Assembly (NCBI RefSeq): GCF_035046505.1
Contig: NC_089822.1
Coordinates: 97,596,659-97,660,658 of the forward strand
Origin: Tiliqua scincoides
Taxonomy: Eukaryota; Chordata; Lepidosauria; Squamata; Scincidae
DNA: 64,000 bases
Reading direction: 5' to 3'
Part shown: positions 12,201 to 27,200 of the stretch, piece by piece
How positions within the stretch are numbered: the first letter of the stretch is position 1
Layout: each line of letters starts with the position of its first letter
Program-made: the position numbers and the translations under genes
Notes under the pieces: model-generated
Seen by the model: the letters and a program-made list of their open reading frames with translations, nothing else
What the model was told of the DNA's origin: nothing
Database searches by the model: none

Positions 12201-15200
12201 CGATAAGCTCATATGGGTAGAGCGCCTTCCTGATGAGACAAGAGTATTGGTCCTGCTCTTGGGAGTAGCAGTCTGTGTTTGGCTGGGGGATTGTCAGAGG
12301 TGCTGGGTTCCTTTGCTGCATGTTCACATAGAGCTTCATTGAATAGAATGGCTCCATCTGACCCTCTGCCCACTGACAAAAAAACAACATCCACATTCTT
12401 CTGCCAGAGTAAAAAGGAGGGGGCAGAAAGAGGGGTGGTGGACAGCCACAAAGGCAAGAAAGGCACAATCTTACCCATGCTTACTCAAAAGTAAGTCGTG
12501 CCCAGTGGGGCTTATTCCTAGGAATGTAGGATGACAGCCCAGGCTGGGAGAGCAAGGAAGAGGCAGGAGTGTCTTTCCATTCACTCTTAGATGCCCTTCT
12601 GTCTCCACCCCGCCCCATTCCGAACAGGGGAAAATCCTATTGTGATTATCCAATGTATTCCTACAAAGAAGTGTTTAAACACTGTGTTTGAGGGGAGCAA
12701 TGGTGGGAGAGACATGTCATGTGGGCTTCTCAGAGGCAACTGATGGACCACTGTGAGAAACAGGACCTTGGACAAGAAGGCTTTTGGCTTGATCCAGCAG
12801 GGCTTTATTTATCTGGACATTTAATATGTTGTTTTCTGCCTCCTAAGAGACTCTCAAACACTCTCATTCTGTTAGAACAAAATATAATCAAAACATTAGA
12901 AAGCAATCAAAATATGCTTTTTTAAATTTCTTTTTATATCTTTAAAAGAAATTGCTTTGACATTTCCTTGTTTCAGATGCATGTACTATTATTGTTATGT
13001 CACATTTTCCTGTTTCTTTGGATATGGTTGTTCTCATTTCTGCCTTTAAAACATTTGTTTGAGTAGCAAACTAAAAATGCTTCTTTCAAAACTACAAATG
13101 TGCCTACATCTGTTGTAGTTGTATAGGTGAGGCAACTTCAGGGTTTTTTTTCCTTATGTTGAAACTATAATGGGGCAAATTGCTCTTTCCTAAATTCTCT
13201 CTTGTGAAAAGAACACAGTGAAGCTGGCAACCTTATGTAAAAACATGGCAAATTGTGTGTGTGTGGTTTTATTTATACACTGCCTTCTGCCCAGCAAGCC
13301 AAAGGGTGGCTTACAACAATTAAATAATATAGTAAAAAAAAATTGAAAATCTCAGTTGTTCATCCATGGCGTCTTTAGTGTACAAAGCCACAAGATGTCA
13401 GTATAATCTTACGAAGTCTTCCTAAAAATGATGGTGATGAGTATTGTAAGTGGGAACTGTGCTGCATGTAAGAAATTCAGTTCTGTCATTTGCTTGTCCA
13501 TTACCACACACACACAACCTTATACAGGTCCAGCCTTGTTATACACGGATTTGACTCAACACGAATGGCCCCTGCAAATGAGAAGGAATGTGCTGATCCC
13601 TGGAGAAGGGAAAAAATGCATCCCTTTAAAATCACAGTTTAAAAAACTGCTTTTTACTGTTGAAGAGAGACAGTCATGCAAGTGATTACGGGTATAAGCT
13701 AAGCATATTTTTCTATCTCAAAGCTGATGAAAAGGGCCTTTTAAATTAAAGGAAAACCGTCATTTAATAATGCCAGAGAAGGCAGCTGGCTGACAATCCA
13801 TCAGTCATTCTCCCTGCAGGCTTCACTCCTCCCTTCCCCCTGAGCAGGTGAACTAAGGCTAAATGGCAGCGATTATCACCTTCTCCATTCTTTTCCCCTT
13901 GCTGGGGCTCCTAGTGAAGGGAGGGATTGCTGTCTCCTAGTGAAGCCTAAGTGCCTGGAGAAACACTGATTGCCTGTGTGTATTACAAAGGTCAGCAAGG
14001 CTCTTTTTAAATTATCAGAGCAAAGGAACTTTGTTTTTTAAATTGATTTGCTATAGTGCATTTTTTGCCACCCACTTTAATGCATGGAACAGAACCCTTG
14101 CGAATAATGAGTCTCAACCTGTATATTCAGAAGATGTTTTGCCATCTTTTGCTCCCATTCAAGGGACCATCAAGGTGGTTTACGGATTAAAATTCACAAT
14201 AAAACAACTCCATAAAGCAGTCGTTCCTAAACTTTTTCGACTGGCAGATCCCTTGACCTACTGGGCCACTGGCTGTGGCTCTGCATTAGGGCTACAATCC
14301 TATGAGGGTTCCATGGCTCTCCTGGCTGACAGCCACAGCTCACAGTTTGGAAACCACTGCAATAAAGTTTCAGCATTATAAGCATAATAAGTTTAAATGC
14401 AAGGCAGAAAACCAGCAACAGATAAACCAAATAGGCAGAAAGATAAACTCGGGAAAGCTAAATGAATTTTTCGCCATCTGCCTAAGGGCCCAATCCTATC
14501 CAACTTTCCAGCACTGATGCATCTGTGCCAACAGGGCATGCTCTGCATCCTGTAGTGGGGGGAATGTCACAGAGGCCTTCTCAAGGTAAGGGAATTTTTG
14601 TTCCCTTACCTCAGAGCATGTACTGCAGCTGCTTTGGAGCTAGAAAGTTGAATAGGATTGGGCCCTGAAAGTGTCTGGGCCAGTTGGGCCTTACTGGGGA
14701 GGGGATTCCAAAGCTGGGGGGTTCCCACTGAAAAGATCCTGTCCTTTGTCCTTCCCAAATGAACCCCTGATAGCAATGAGATGTAAAGCAATACCCAGTG
14801 ATAGATACAGAGTAGAATACTCTGTGGCAGGTATCCTGGACCCAAGCAATATAGTCTACATTGCTTTGATTTCAAAACTTAACATGTTTTGACAAACATT
14901 TTGCCAACTGCATGTTCTGGTGTAATAAATAAAGAGCTCTGGCATTTTTGTTAAAACCTCAAATAACATTTATCTCCCTAACTTCTAATTACGGTAAAGG
15001 TTTTACCACATTAAGGGCCCAATCCCATGCTTCCCTAGCAGCTAGGACTACAGTGGCTCTGAAATGCTACCACTGTATCCTATGGGGCTAGGGAAGCAGC
15101 TGCAGGTTTCCTTGGGGTAAGGGAAGGAATGTAAGGGAAGAAATGGGGTTAACCTATGGTGACCCCAATGGATCTACTCAGATCTGTGCCTGCCTTTGAG

Positions 15201-18200
15201 CAGGCACAGAACCGAGGAGGCCCATGTCAGGTTTCCTGGCTTAGGAGGGAGCATTGGATTCAGTGGCAATGTCTGCCACCATCTCTGCCCCGTTCTGCCT
15301 CTTTCCCGCCTTCCCCCAACCCCGAATAAGCTTACCGCTGATCAGTGATGCGGCAGCACTGGCTGGCCGGTCATCTTTGCAGCTCTGAGACCCAGCACTG
15401 GCCCTGTGCTCTCACTGCCAGCGCCGGAGAACCTTACAGCACTTTTTGTGACACCCAGAGCCAGCAGTGAGTATAGAGCATGCAAGGGTAGTCCAATAGG
15501 ATTGTGCAACTATTACTCATTTGTTCTAGATAGTTTCTTCTTCATGCAAAAAAAAAATATTTTCGTTGCACGGACAGGTGTCATGAGAAAGGGACCCTGA
15601 AACTCCCTGTTTCTCTGGTAATGTTACCGTTGCCACTTTCTGTAATACTGAATTTGTCAGGTCAGTGCTTGGTCCCCATCAAACAACACTGGCAGAGTTG
15701 GATTTCTTCTGAAGAATTTTTATATAAACTTTACAACAGTGAGGTCAATACTAACATGTATTCTACAAGAGGTTTGCTCCTCAGTGGAACTTTCCAGATG
15801 GTCTTCAGAGAATGCTGCTTCTTTATTTATTTATTTAATTTATTTATTTTATTGCATTTCTACCCCACCTTCCTCTCTGAAGAGACCCAAGGTGGCTTAC
15901 AACAGTGTTGAGAAATACAAAGAACATAAAATCACAATTAAAAACACAGATTATACATTGAAATGTACCCCAGCCCTTCCCAAGCATCTGCTCAGCAGCT
16001 TTTCCTCAGAGTCACTTTCTCTCTCCCCAACATTTTTTTCCAGTTGTCTCTTTCAAGTGCTCTTTCCAAACATTCCAGCTGCCGCTCCAATTGCTTTTCC
16101 CCAACTGCCATTCCACCACACAAAGTTCCTTTCCCAGAATGTCTCCCTGTTCTTCTCATGCTTTTTTCCCTTCCTGGATGTACGACATCAATGCTGTTCC
16201 CCACTGTCCCCTAGTATCATAGTAGACGACGCACAATGATCCCAATCTCTCTGCCCCAAAATACACTCTCGACAACAAGATATAATCCTAGCCCACTGAC
16301 AGCGATTCTGTCACTGGGGAACAGCCATTCTTTCTTCTGCTAGTGCTTCCATTGCTCTTAATACTTATTTAAAATGTTTATGCTCCACTTTCCCACTTTG
16401 AGCATTATAAATTAAAGCGATCTGCATAAAAAGCAGAGAAGACAGATCCAGCAATAGCAAAATAGGCAGTCAATAAATGATGAAAAATTTCTTCTTACTT
16501 GCCAAAAGTGTAAAAGAATAAAGTGGTTATAACTTGGTGTGTTAAAGGTTTTATAATTGGGGCACCCTCATAGGGAAGTCCCCATCTCTAATAGCCATGT
16601 CCACCTCTAGCACTGAAGGCAGGGGCACATAGTGCAGGGCCTACTGCAGTTGTGAATAGAATGTGGCTGTACTAGTGTCACATGGGACCTGACAGGGTCT
16701 GTGACATCACTAGTGACAAGTGGCTTAGCATTGACATCAACAAAAAGAATACACATTTTGTGAAAAATTTTCTTCTTTTTTAAAAAATGTTCTTAATATT
16801 TGTTATTTTAAGGGTTGGGAACTCGAAAGACAACATTTGGCTCCAAGCAGAGATTTGGGAATGGCAGTATTGGTCACGTTTCCACCACAGCCGCCTCATT
16901 AAGACACAGCAGCGACAACTGCAGTGTAGATGTTCAACCAGTTTCACATTTATTGGGCTCAGTAAACCATTAACCAGGAAGGGAATAGAAGGGAAAATAG
17001 GGAGAAATTGCATGTCCGATTATTGGGCAACCTTGAAAGTGTTCGCCTGAAGAAGGCTTCAAATTTGTGAATCTGCATCATAAGGAGAAAAAATGAGCTT
17101 TCTGGGGAAGGATTTAAACCATTGTAAGAAGCTACCTTTACTTCGGATATCATCATCCACACCTTACTCTTTCTTTTCTTTTAGAATGCAGAAACAGAGC
17201 GGCTTTCTTATGTAGCAAATAATTTTGGTGCAGGAGCCCTGAAATGCAATACCCTCTGCAGGTATGTGTGCACACGTGCTTTTATGTCTATTGCATATAA
17301 CAAGGCATTGTTTTCTTCAGATTGCGAGCACAGACCTATTTGCAGATTTGAAATTCCAAGCATGAATTGAATCAGGGTAGCAAGAAGGCCTACAGCAATT
17401 TCTGGTTAAAAATACTATTTGAATTGCCACTTAGAAACTTCAAAAATGCACACTGAAATACTATCCTAAATATATAACATGCAAATACAAAATCACTTGC
17501 TGACCCTTACAAAACCTGCGAAAATGGTATAGCCAGTGTCCCCAACTTTTGAGTCCATCAGTATGTTTCTTCCATTAGATACTTTGTTGGTGTGTTAGAC
17601 AAGAATTCTGGATGTATGGAAGTCTACAATGCAGAGCTGTTCAATATGCAGCCCTTGATTTCAGGTGAGTAAAAGATACTAAATCTGCAGTAGCACAATT
17701 TTTGGATGGTATTGCAGAGGTGCTAGTCTGCATTTACTAATTTTTCCTGATATTTTTTTTTATAGATTATGTTGAAGATAAAAGCCTGTCAGAATATTTG
17801 AGTAAATCCTACAGAGAGAAGGTATTATTTGTAAAGCAACCATCAAGAGATAATAATAGTAAAACTGTGTTAGATTTAATCAATGTTAAGCTTCTGCCAT
17901 TATTAGACTCAGATTAGCATTATAAATGTGAAACATTGTTTGTGTAGAGAGGCAGCATTTTTTTTTCTTATATACTGTAGAGTATTATTTTTCTGAACTT
18001 TTTAATCATTTAAATTGTTGGTAGTTTCCCCACAATGATTTCTGCCAACTGAAATGGCACATGATCCCTTGTTAAAGCATGTTGGGTTATTCTGAAAGAT
18101 TGAAGCCCTCATTCCTATTTTTGCTGTCAGATGAAAGCATGATGCAACTAAAGATGGGTATCCCCATGCAAGGGCTTCCAAGAATATTTGCCTGTGGTCA

Positions 18201-21200
18201 ATTTGACAATCTTTGGTCAATTACCAACATGCATGCCAACCTAAAGCAATAAAATCTCAATTTGGGCCTCGACTACAAGATTTGGAGGCAATCGGCAAAC
18301 TAATATCACACCCAGTTTGTTTTTAGTGAATGAATCTTTACTATGTTGGTTGTTTTAACAAGGTTGTTACCAAAAATCTGTTCCTGTTCATTGAGGAGCA
18401 ATGGTTGCATTTCATTCTAGCTTAAAAGCTGTTTTTTTGTGCTGCTGGATTTAAGCAGATAATCCAACTGTAACTGGAAAGAGAACTGGCACAGTTCTGC
18501 TTTCTTTCCCTAAACTGATGCTTGGCAGTTGACCAGGAATAATTTATTCCCAGACTGTATTCTCATTATTCCATTGACATCAATGGACTGAAATACATGA
18601 CTTATTATTAGCTCCTTGTGTTCTTATTAGCTGCCTGAAATGTAAAGCTTCCCTGCAAAGGTATCCCAGTGAGAATAACCTTGGTACCTGTGCAGCAATC
18701 CTGTGACACTTTTGCAGGTCGATCTGTGCATTGAAGCCTTTGGAACCAGTAAACAGAGGAGAGCCCTGAACTCTCGGAGGATGAATGAAGTTGGGAAAGA
18801 GGTGTTAAATAAGGCTGTGATCAAAGCAGCAGAAGATGTTATAGAGACAAAAGGTGTTGCTGGTAAGTAATGATAACTATGTGGAAGGAAAAACAAAAGC
18901 TGCAAGCCAACCTGAAAGGTCCCCTGAGGCCTACTTACTGCATGAATAAATGTTTGCACTTTCTTTGTGATGAGAAAATGAGTTGAAGACTGGTGGCTTG
19001 TGGGGTGGATCTGGTCCCTAAAGTACCTGTGTCTGGCAGCCTTACCAAACTTTAATTAAGGTGCACTAATAGTTCCCCGTACATTTTGCTTCTGAGAAAA
19101 TGGATTTGCAAACATTGGGAGAGATACGGCAAACGTTAAATCTCTCTTGAGTTTCTGATGTCTTTTGTCCTAGTTAATAGCTATTCTGAGACTTTATTAT
19201 AAAACCTGACCACCCTGCAGGAGTGGCTAGGTAGAAAAATACACTTCCAGCACTTTATCTAGAGAAAGAATTGGCATGCACATAACTATAAAATGTTGAA
19301 ATGCCATGTATTTTTCCAGTAATGTTAGGTCTTGTAATCTGTCTTGCCATTGGCCTCCAACTGGCTTCATTCCCCTCAGTTCCTTGTCCTCATGCTTTAT
19401 ACAATATAATCCTGGCTCTGTCAACAAACTCTGAAGAAAATCTTCACATCACTTGAAACAAAATAAATGTCAGTGTTATAGGTGTGCTGCCATGTTTACT
19501 TTTTTAGTCTCTTCTGTTTTGCCAGTGTAGATCAGCAATCCTGGTCACCAACTAACTCCTTGCTTTCCTAAGGGCTCTTTTTAAATGCTCTCAAAGGTTG
19601 CTCCAGACAACTTTGCCCTTAAGACTCTACTTTTCATAAAGAGAAACTATAGTCATTCATATGTTTATAAATGGCATGTGAACTTTCCTGTGGTGTTACA
19701 CATTAAGTTGCAAGTAGTGGGTTGCATGTTCACAATTAGTTCCCTTTGTAAAATAAATGCCATCCATGTTGTGATAGAAGACTAGGCAAAACTCTTCTTT
19801 CTGTCCTGCTAGTTTTCCATTCCCCATCCCCTGATGTTGATGTGTTATAAACTGGGAAGACTGTACCACAATCTGCTTTTGCACATTTGTATCAGGTTTT
19901 CATCTCTTTTCCTGGTTGCATGTCTGGATGCAACAGACAGTGGACAATGGGAATGGAACTAGGACAGACTTTTGAAGTATGATGCATTCTAGTCAAAGCC
20001 AAAATGCCACTGGGGGGAACCACTGTGCTGCCAAAGTACAGGGGCTACTGCAACTCCTTTGTACTCAGTACTTTTCCTGCTTTTCATTGTGACATTCCAT
20101 TTGCTTTTAAAGCTTTGGTCAGTGATGCAGCAGTGGATGCCAAGGCAGATGTCTCCCTGATCCTTCCCCCCTGCCATGAAGATGCTGACAAACCAGAGGA
20201 TGTTTACAAGTTTGAGGACCGTATCTTTTGGGGGGCAGAACAAATTCAGCTTTGTTCCAATTCAAACAGACCCTGACGTTAGAGGAAAAAGAATGGGTGT
20301 GGGTGTTAAAGGATGGGAGAATGGTAGAGCTGTTTGTAAATGGCAAGAGGAGAATTCTTGATTTAACCATGAATATTTTTCTCAGCTTCATGTCTTGTTG
20401 AACTTCCAAGTCAGATCTCTGTATGTAGGAGCAGCAGGAGTGCTAATATGTGGGTTTAGTAGAGGGGGCGGTGGGAAAGGAATGACACAACAGTGTAAAG
20501 AACTGGTGTGTAGGGTAGAGATGCAGGCATTCCTTAATTCTGAAAACAGTAAGTCTGAATCATCGCACAGAGAGCAGCAATTTCTCCCCTTGCCCTACCT
20601 AAATGGTACCCTTGCATGGCCTTGCCTAGGGCTAGAGAAATGTTAAGATAGCTTCTGCAAGCTTCATCAGCCAGAGCTTACCATCCCTTGTTTCTCTATT
20701 GTTACAACAGTCCTACAGTTGGACTGGACTGAAAATCCAATTCTAATCTCTTCTGAATTTTTTTTAAAGCAGGTGCTCTAGAGTGACTGCTGTGATGCTG
20801 TGGCTGTGATGCTGTGCATTTGTTGCCTCTCATTTCACAAACCTGGATGAGAGACCATAGCAGAAAACATGAAATGTGCTGGAGTTGACTCATGGCTGTG
20901 CTGTTGTCTCCGCTTTGCGGTGAACAGTGTAATTGAGGGCACATTATTCATCAGTGTGGTTCTAATTTTGATATGCTGATGAGCTGACGTCAGCAGGGTC
21001 AGCCTATGACATTTCGTACTCTGAGTGAACAATACGCACTCTCCATCATTCACAGGTGGCACAAATAAGCAGAATGTTCTCAGGTCCACTTGAAATGAAT
21101 GGGGACTGTGCAGCCCTGCTGGATTGTGCCCCAGGAATCAGGTCTGCCTGTCTCCTGGTCTGATGCTCTGAATGGCATCCAAGCCATCCTGCCTCACTGG

Positions 21201-24200
21201 TAGGGTTCCTTCTTGATGAAAGGAACTGAGACATAGTTAGCCTTTTGAGATACCAAGAGAACCCATTAGGTGCTTGTTAGTGATTATTATCCTGAACACA
21301 CCTTCAGTTATTTCTCCTGCTGAATACGAGGCACTTCAGGCTCCAGCTGCAATTTTTACAAACGTCACTTCAGCTGAAATTGCTAAGATGATAGAAGAGA
21401 AGAGGTAAGTGTGCTCTGAATATGCTTCTGGGACAGGAAAGTCATTGCTGTTGTTTTCTGAGGATTAAAATAGACGTGTTTATTAGCTGTGACTTGTACA
21501 CTTGAAAGGTGTACGCTGAGCACATGAAGGCTGTTCCATATGTGCATGTTTGTCACCTGATTATAGTGCATGAAGGAGCCATAGCACATCTAACAGCACA
21601 GTGAGAATATCCGTGTCTCTTCCAATGCAATGTTTCTCAACTGAGAGCCCATCCTCTCAGTTGAGAGGTAAGCAGGGGCGTTGCGGGGAGGAGGCGTTCC
21701 CAGGAGGTGGGGAAAGGGTGGGGAAGGAGTACCAGGGGGAGGGAGGGAGGCAGGACAAGTGGAGCAATGTTCCATCGGATCCAAAGCCTCTGTGTTGGGC
21801 TCATCACCCGACACGAAGGCGCTTGATTCACCGCCAACCTTTTTGTTGGCAGTAAATCAACTAGCCCCATTGTGGGGCTACTGCGTTTACCTGGGGGAAG
21901 GGGACAAAAGTCTGCTTCTCCCAAGGAAGCATGCAGGATGTGGCAGCAGCCATTTTTGGCACTGCCGCAGCCGCGCACCCCAGGCAGCTCAGGATTGGGC
22001 TGTGAGTTGCTTCCAAATCAATATTTCTCAACTGAGTTGGTTCATGTGAGTCATCAGATGGTATATATGCCTGTGTGAGAAAAGCCCTCTGACCTTGTTT
22101 CCTGGAATTAGTAACACACTCTGAGGGCACACTTCTGGGGTGGCGTCTTTCTTTGAGGCAGTGCTCAGGTCTGATTTCCAGGGAGATGCACTGATATATA
22201 CCTCTATCAAGTTCCCTAAATTTATCTTAGCCAGAGCCCCTCTCCACTTACTATTCTCTCTTATGTTCAGTGAATTCACCTTTAGCAAACCCAGCCTTCC
22301 TTGCTAATTGAAACTGTGTCTTTTTAAAAAATTCCTTCTGGGACTAATGCAGAGGACATGACAAGTTACGCAAGTGTAGGTAGGGATCTGGGTACGGGAT
22401 AAAGGATTGGCAGTAAACCAAGCTAGGAATTAAAAGTGTGCTTATAAGACTAGAACTGTAAGCAAGGGTCAGAGACGAGATGCAGGCAAGCTGATCACAA
22501 AGCAGAGGTACAACAACTGGATAGTCATCTTGCTGCTTAAAGCCATGTTTCTTGGTTATAATTATAAGAAGGTATCAGCGTAAATAGGTAAGAGAGTAGG
22601 GAACACAAAAGAGTCAGGACAGTATTTTTTTATTGAGCCAGCTTTTGCTAATGTAGCACACATGCTTTCGAGCTACCCAGAGCTCTCTGGATTAACAGTA
22701 GTTGAAGAAGCACCCTCTTTTGCCTTCTTGTCCATCTTATCTTTTGTTTTGTTCAGCCACTGTTCCTTTGTTCTGGATGAACTAAAGTCCATGCCCCTGG
22801 ATGAGAAGAGCCGTGACCACAAAGCCCGATGCCTTTGGTTTTTGGATAACCTTGTCAAGCTGAGTTTACAAAGAGTGGTCAAAAAGACATGTAAGGTTTA
22901 CTGCCCATCTGATCCTGGCTTTGCACTAGAGATGCTAAATGTTTTGAGAAAGTTAACCGAAATGTACTTGCAGTTCTAGGTCCTATGGGGCCTGATTGTC
23001 CACATAACATCAGCAGTAAACTTGTGAAAACCTTCACTGTGCTGTCCTATAGCAATGGCAGGTAAGACTTTTGATTTAACCATTTATTTATAGAGCCTAG
23101 CAAAACTTATAATTTGCAAAATTTATAATTTGTGAATTAGCTGGAAAGCCTTGATTGCTCTCAGGTCAGATTTCATAATGCAAGCACACCCCAACAATGG
23201 ATCAAAAGTAGCTGTAAAAGTACAGGTCTAGCCTATTTATACACAAATTTTTTATACAGGGATTTGACTCAAAACGAATGGCCACTGCAAATAAGAAGGA
23301 ATGTGCTGATCCCTGGAGAAGGGGAAAAATGCATCCCTTTAAAATCAGTTTGAAAAACTGAAGTCCTTTAACAATAGCCTCCTTAATGAGAGGGGGGGTA
23401 CCTGACTGACAATCCATCAATCCTTCTCTCCCCAGCGGACCCCTCCCTTCCCCCTGAGCAAGTGAAAGAAAGGTGATCCCTTTGCATTGGTGAAGGTAGG
23501 GGCTGAGTGAAGCACTTGATGGATTGTCTTCTTAATGACTCTTATCTTAGAGTCAAAAGGTCAGCAAGGCTGTTTTTAAATCACTGGAGCAAAGAGACTT
23601 TGTTTTTTAAATTGCTTTGCTATAGTGTGTTTTTTGCCATCCACATGAGTGCTTGGAACTGAACCCATGTGAATAATTAGTCTTCTCAAGACACAAGTGT
23701 TCCTTCTTGGTTACAAGACTAACAATTCTAAAAAACAATATAAAGAATTTCCCTCAGTTTCCATTCATCCATTTTCTTTGCTGATGGTGCTAGAGTTTGG
23801 ATTTTTCGAAAGACAACAACTTTCTTGTGTTTCTGTCTTCCCTCCCACCCTGGCAGTTGTAAGACTTTCTTGAGCAGCCTTGTTTTTATAGTAAATATTT
23901 TGCCTTGGTGGTTCTACAGGAGCGATTTCTCTGCCCAATTCTATGAACTGTTTCTCTGGTTATTGTGAGAGTTGTGTCTATTCTGTATTTAATAATAATT
24001 TAAAAAACCCAGGCCAAGTATTGGAGAGCTAAATTTTATAGTCTATATAAATTATGCCTAGTCTGCACATTTGCCATTGTCTAGCCTGTTTCTTTTTTGT
24101 TAAGGGGAGAAGCAAAGAGCAGTGTAAAGAAATTCTGTCCCTTTGCTCCTGCAAATATTATTTAGCTATCCCTCAAGCTGCTATGATTTCATCATGCATT

Positions 24201-27200
24201 GAATCCTTTGCAGATTGAATCCTGGCTGTTCCACATCCCCATGTTCCGCACTTACATGGAATTCCAGCATATACACAACTCTGTTGTGTGATAACCATAG
24301 GATTCCAGTTCTGCTTGTCTTGAAAACACTTGCCTACACCCACATGTCCCACAGTCAAGATGTGTTAAGAGATAACATAGGTGTAGGAAAAGTACCAAAA
24401 TACGCAAAAGAGTAAAATATGTTAGATAAATTATACAAAATGAGAATCTTTATTCAAGCATGAAAACACACATGGTAGTATTTTGTTTCTCTTCTTAGTT
24501 TTCTTTGCCATTTGTTTTTTTAGAATTCATAATCAAGTTTCTGCTTCAATGAAAGCTAAAATAGCTGCACACACCATTGCCCTGGCCTTGCATATTAACA
24601 ACTTCCAAACAGATTTGACGATCTTACAGCGGGATCTGAAACTGCGTGAAAGCAGGTAAGACTGTTGCCATTCTTGCGCTCATTGTCAGAACATCACAAT
24701 CCTAGCTGAGTTTCCAGTTCTGTCTGGAGAACCTTAGAGGCTTGCCCCCCATTGATCACAGTGTGACTTGGCTTCTGCTTTTTAAAATATGGTTCTCTGA
24801 GCACCCATGATTCCCCCCCCCCCATTACTTTGAGCTCAGAGAACACATGCTTGTAAAATATTTTTGGGACTCTTCTTCTTTGTGTATGAGCCATTTATTT
24901 GTTTTGCCAGGTATTTCTATCCTGCCTTTCTACCTTCAAAGATACCTCCAAAGCAGCTTATAACATTTTAAAAAGTACAATACAGTAATGCCTCTCAAAC
25001 CAGAGCTGGTCTGTTTAGGAGCTGATGTTTTAAGCTCCTCTTGGCCTGGGCACCTCTTCTTTCTTTCCATCGGGGCACACAGATCTTCAGCAGACCCTAG
25101 GAATGTTTCTGACACAATAGAAGAACCAAAGAACAAGACCCAGGTTAGAACTTGGGTTGGGGTAGTGGGAGTGACATGAAGCAGGTAGGGACTGGTTCAG
25201 TTCTTGAGAGTTCTTGACAGAATTCACCAAGCTTAGGTTTAGCGAAAAACCCAGGAGATTCAAAAAAGCAGAGACAAAAATAGACACAATCTCAACTTCT
25301 TCCAGCTCATAAGAGTTTACCTGTTTTCCTTGATTAACATTCTAAAAAATCCACGCACACACAAGCCAAACACAGACATTTTTGAACCCAGAAGCAAACC
25401 AAATAGGTGGCTTTAAGGCATTAAAGATTTTTGGAGAACATGCACAAGCACTAGCCAAGCTTTGGACAAAAAGAATCTTCTACAATCCCAGGGCTTATCT
25501 AACCATGCTCCAGGTACAATATTTAAGTTGTGAATGAGCCTTCAAGGCAGCCCAGGCCCTCACTGTCTAAACTTTATGGTGAGGTTCTTTTTTAAATTAC
25601 AGAAAGAGTGCCTCGAATATCTATAGTTTTATGTGGCCTACAATTGCTTTGAGCTCAAAGTAGTTGGAAGGGAGATGTCTGTCTCCAAAGACTTTCTCAC
25701 AGATCCCTTTGCAAGTGCAATTTGCACATTGCTAATTAGAAATGGAAAATGAACTCACCAAGGGAGCTTGGCAGGTGGGGAGCCTTTTCAGGCTCAGAAA
25801 AATCTCATCACGTCTTTTGGGGCACAGGCAACATCGGCTTGGGGCTGCTTATGAGGCTTTTTAGAAAATTTTCAAGATGCCGTTATTTGGGTTGAGAACT
25901 TTCTTGGAATGGCTGGACAAGCTCTGGAACTGCAGAAGTTTCTTGTTGCCCAAGATTTAGGAGCTTTTATTCAGAGATTCTGAAAGTATGTTTTTTAACT
26001 AATCGCACCTAAAACTTAAGCTAAAGGTAGTGATTTGAAAATTTAAAAAATATTACCAAAACCTGTTTCTTAAAACAAAGGAAGAAAAATCTGTTCACCT
26101 TCTTAATATGTTTAGAGACTGAAGAAGAAGGTGGAGGGGTTCTCAGAATATAATTTGTCATTGTTGCAGCAACAGGTTGAGGACGGAGAGTTATTTCAGA
26201 ACTCTCCAGTTGACTTGTTAAAGATCTGACAGAGTGGGGGGAGAGATCCTTTGCACACCTCTGTGAAGTAAGCAAAGACAAGCTTGCCCCTCTCTGGTTT
26301 TCAGAGGCTCCTGCGAAGCTCTTATGAAACAGTGTAAGAAGTAGATTGTAATTTGAGACACAGTTGAGAGACAGCAAAACCCAAGTCACCTAGGCAAGCA
26401 GCAGGATTAGTCCTCATCCTGAGAGGATTCATCGGTGTGACTTCAAATCAAATGTACACAATAGTGTTTTTGGGTATGCATTTGTACATAATTGTCTTAT
26501 TCAGGGGTGCCCAAACCCCGGCCTGGGGGCCACTTGTGGCCCTCGGGGGCTCTCAATCAGGCCCTCAGGGAGCCCCCAGTCTCCAATGAGTCTCTGGCCC
26601 TCCAGAGACTTTTTGGAGCCCGTGCTGGCCCAACGCAACTGCTGTCAGCAAGACGACGACTGTTCGACTTCTCACCTGAGCCGTGGGACAAGGGCTCCCT
26701 CCACTACTTGCTGTTTCATGTCTGGAATGCAGCAGTGGCAGTGAAGGAAAGGTTGGCCTTGCTTTGTGCAAGGCCTTTTATAGGTCTTGAGCTACTGCAA
26801 GACCTTCATTCATTCATATAAGTTCCATCTCTAATATATTCATTTATGTAAATTTATTCAAATTTGAAATATAAATTAATTCGCCCCCCAGACACAGTGT
26901 CAGAGAGATGATGTGGCCCTCCTGCCAAAATATTTGGACACCCCTGGTCTTATTTATTAAATTTCTATTCACCTTTCCTGCAGGGAAGTCAGGGTGGTGT
27001 CTATAGTGTTCCCAGGTAGTCTCCCACTCAGGCACTGCCCAGACCTAAATTTGCTTTTCAGCCATGCTGCTACCTCATGTGTCTGGAGGCAAAATGGCAG
27101 TCAAGGAGCTATTGACCCTTTTTTCTGATGATGGATGACCTGGCCCATACTGACACAGACCAGTTGTGCTTCCCATGAGATCTCTGCAGCAAAGTGCCCA

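Noticed and set aside
22662-22756. N-terminal extension of the frame before POLR1E exon 9
   Set aside because: Intron sequence that happens to be open. The TTTTGTTCAG acceptor at 22756 and the matching phase place the exon start at 22757.
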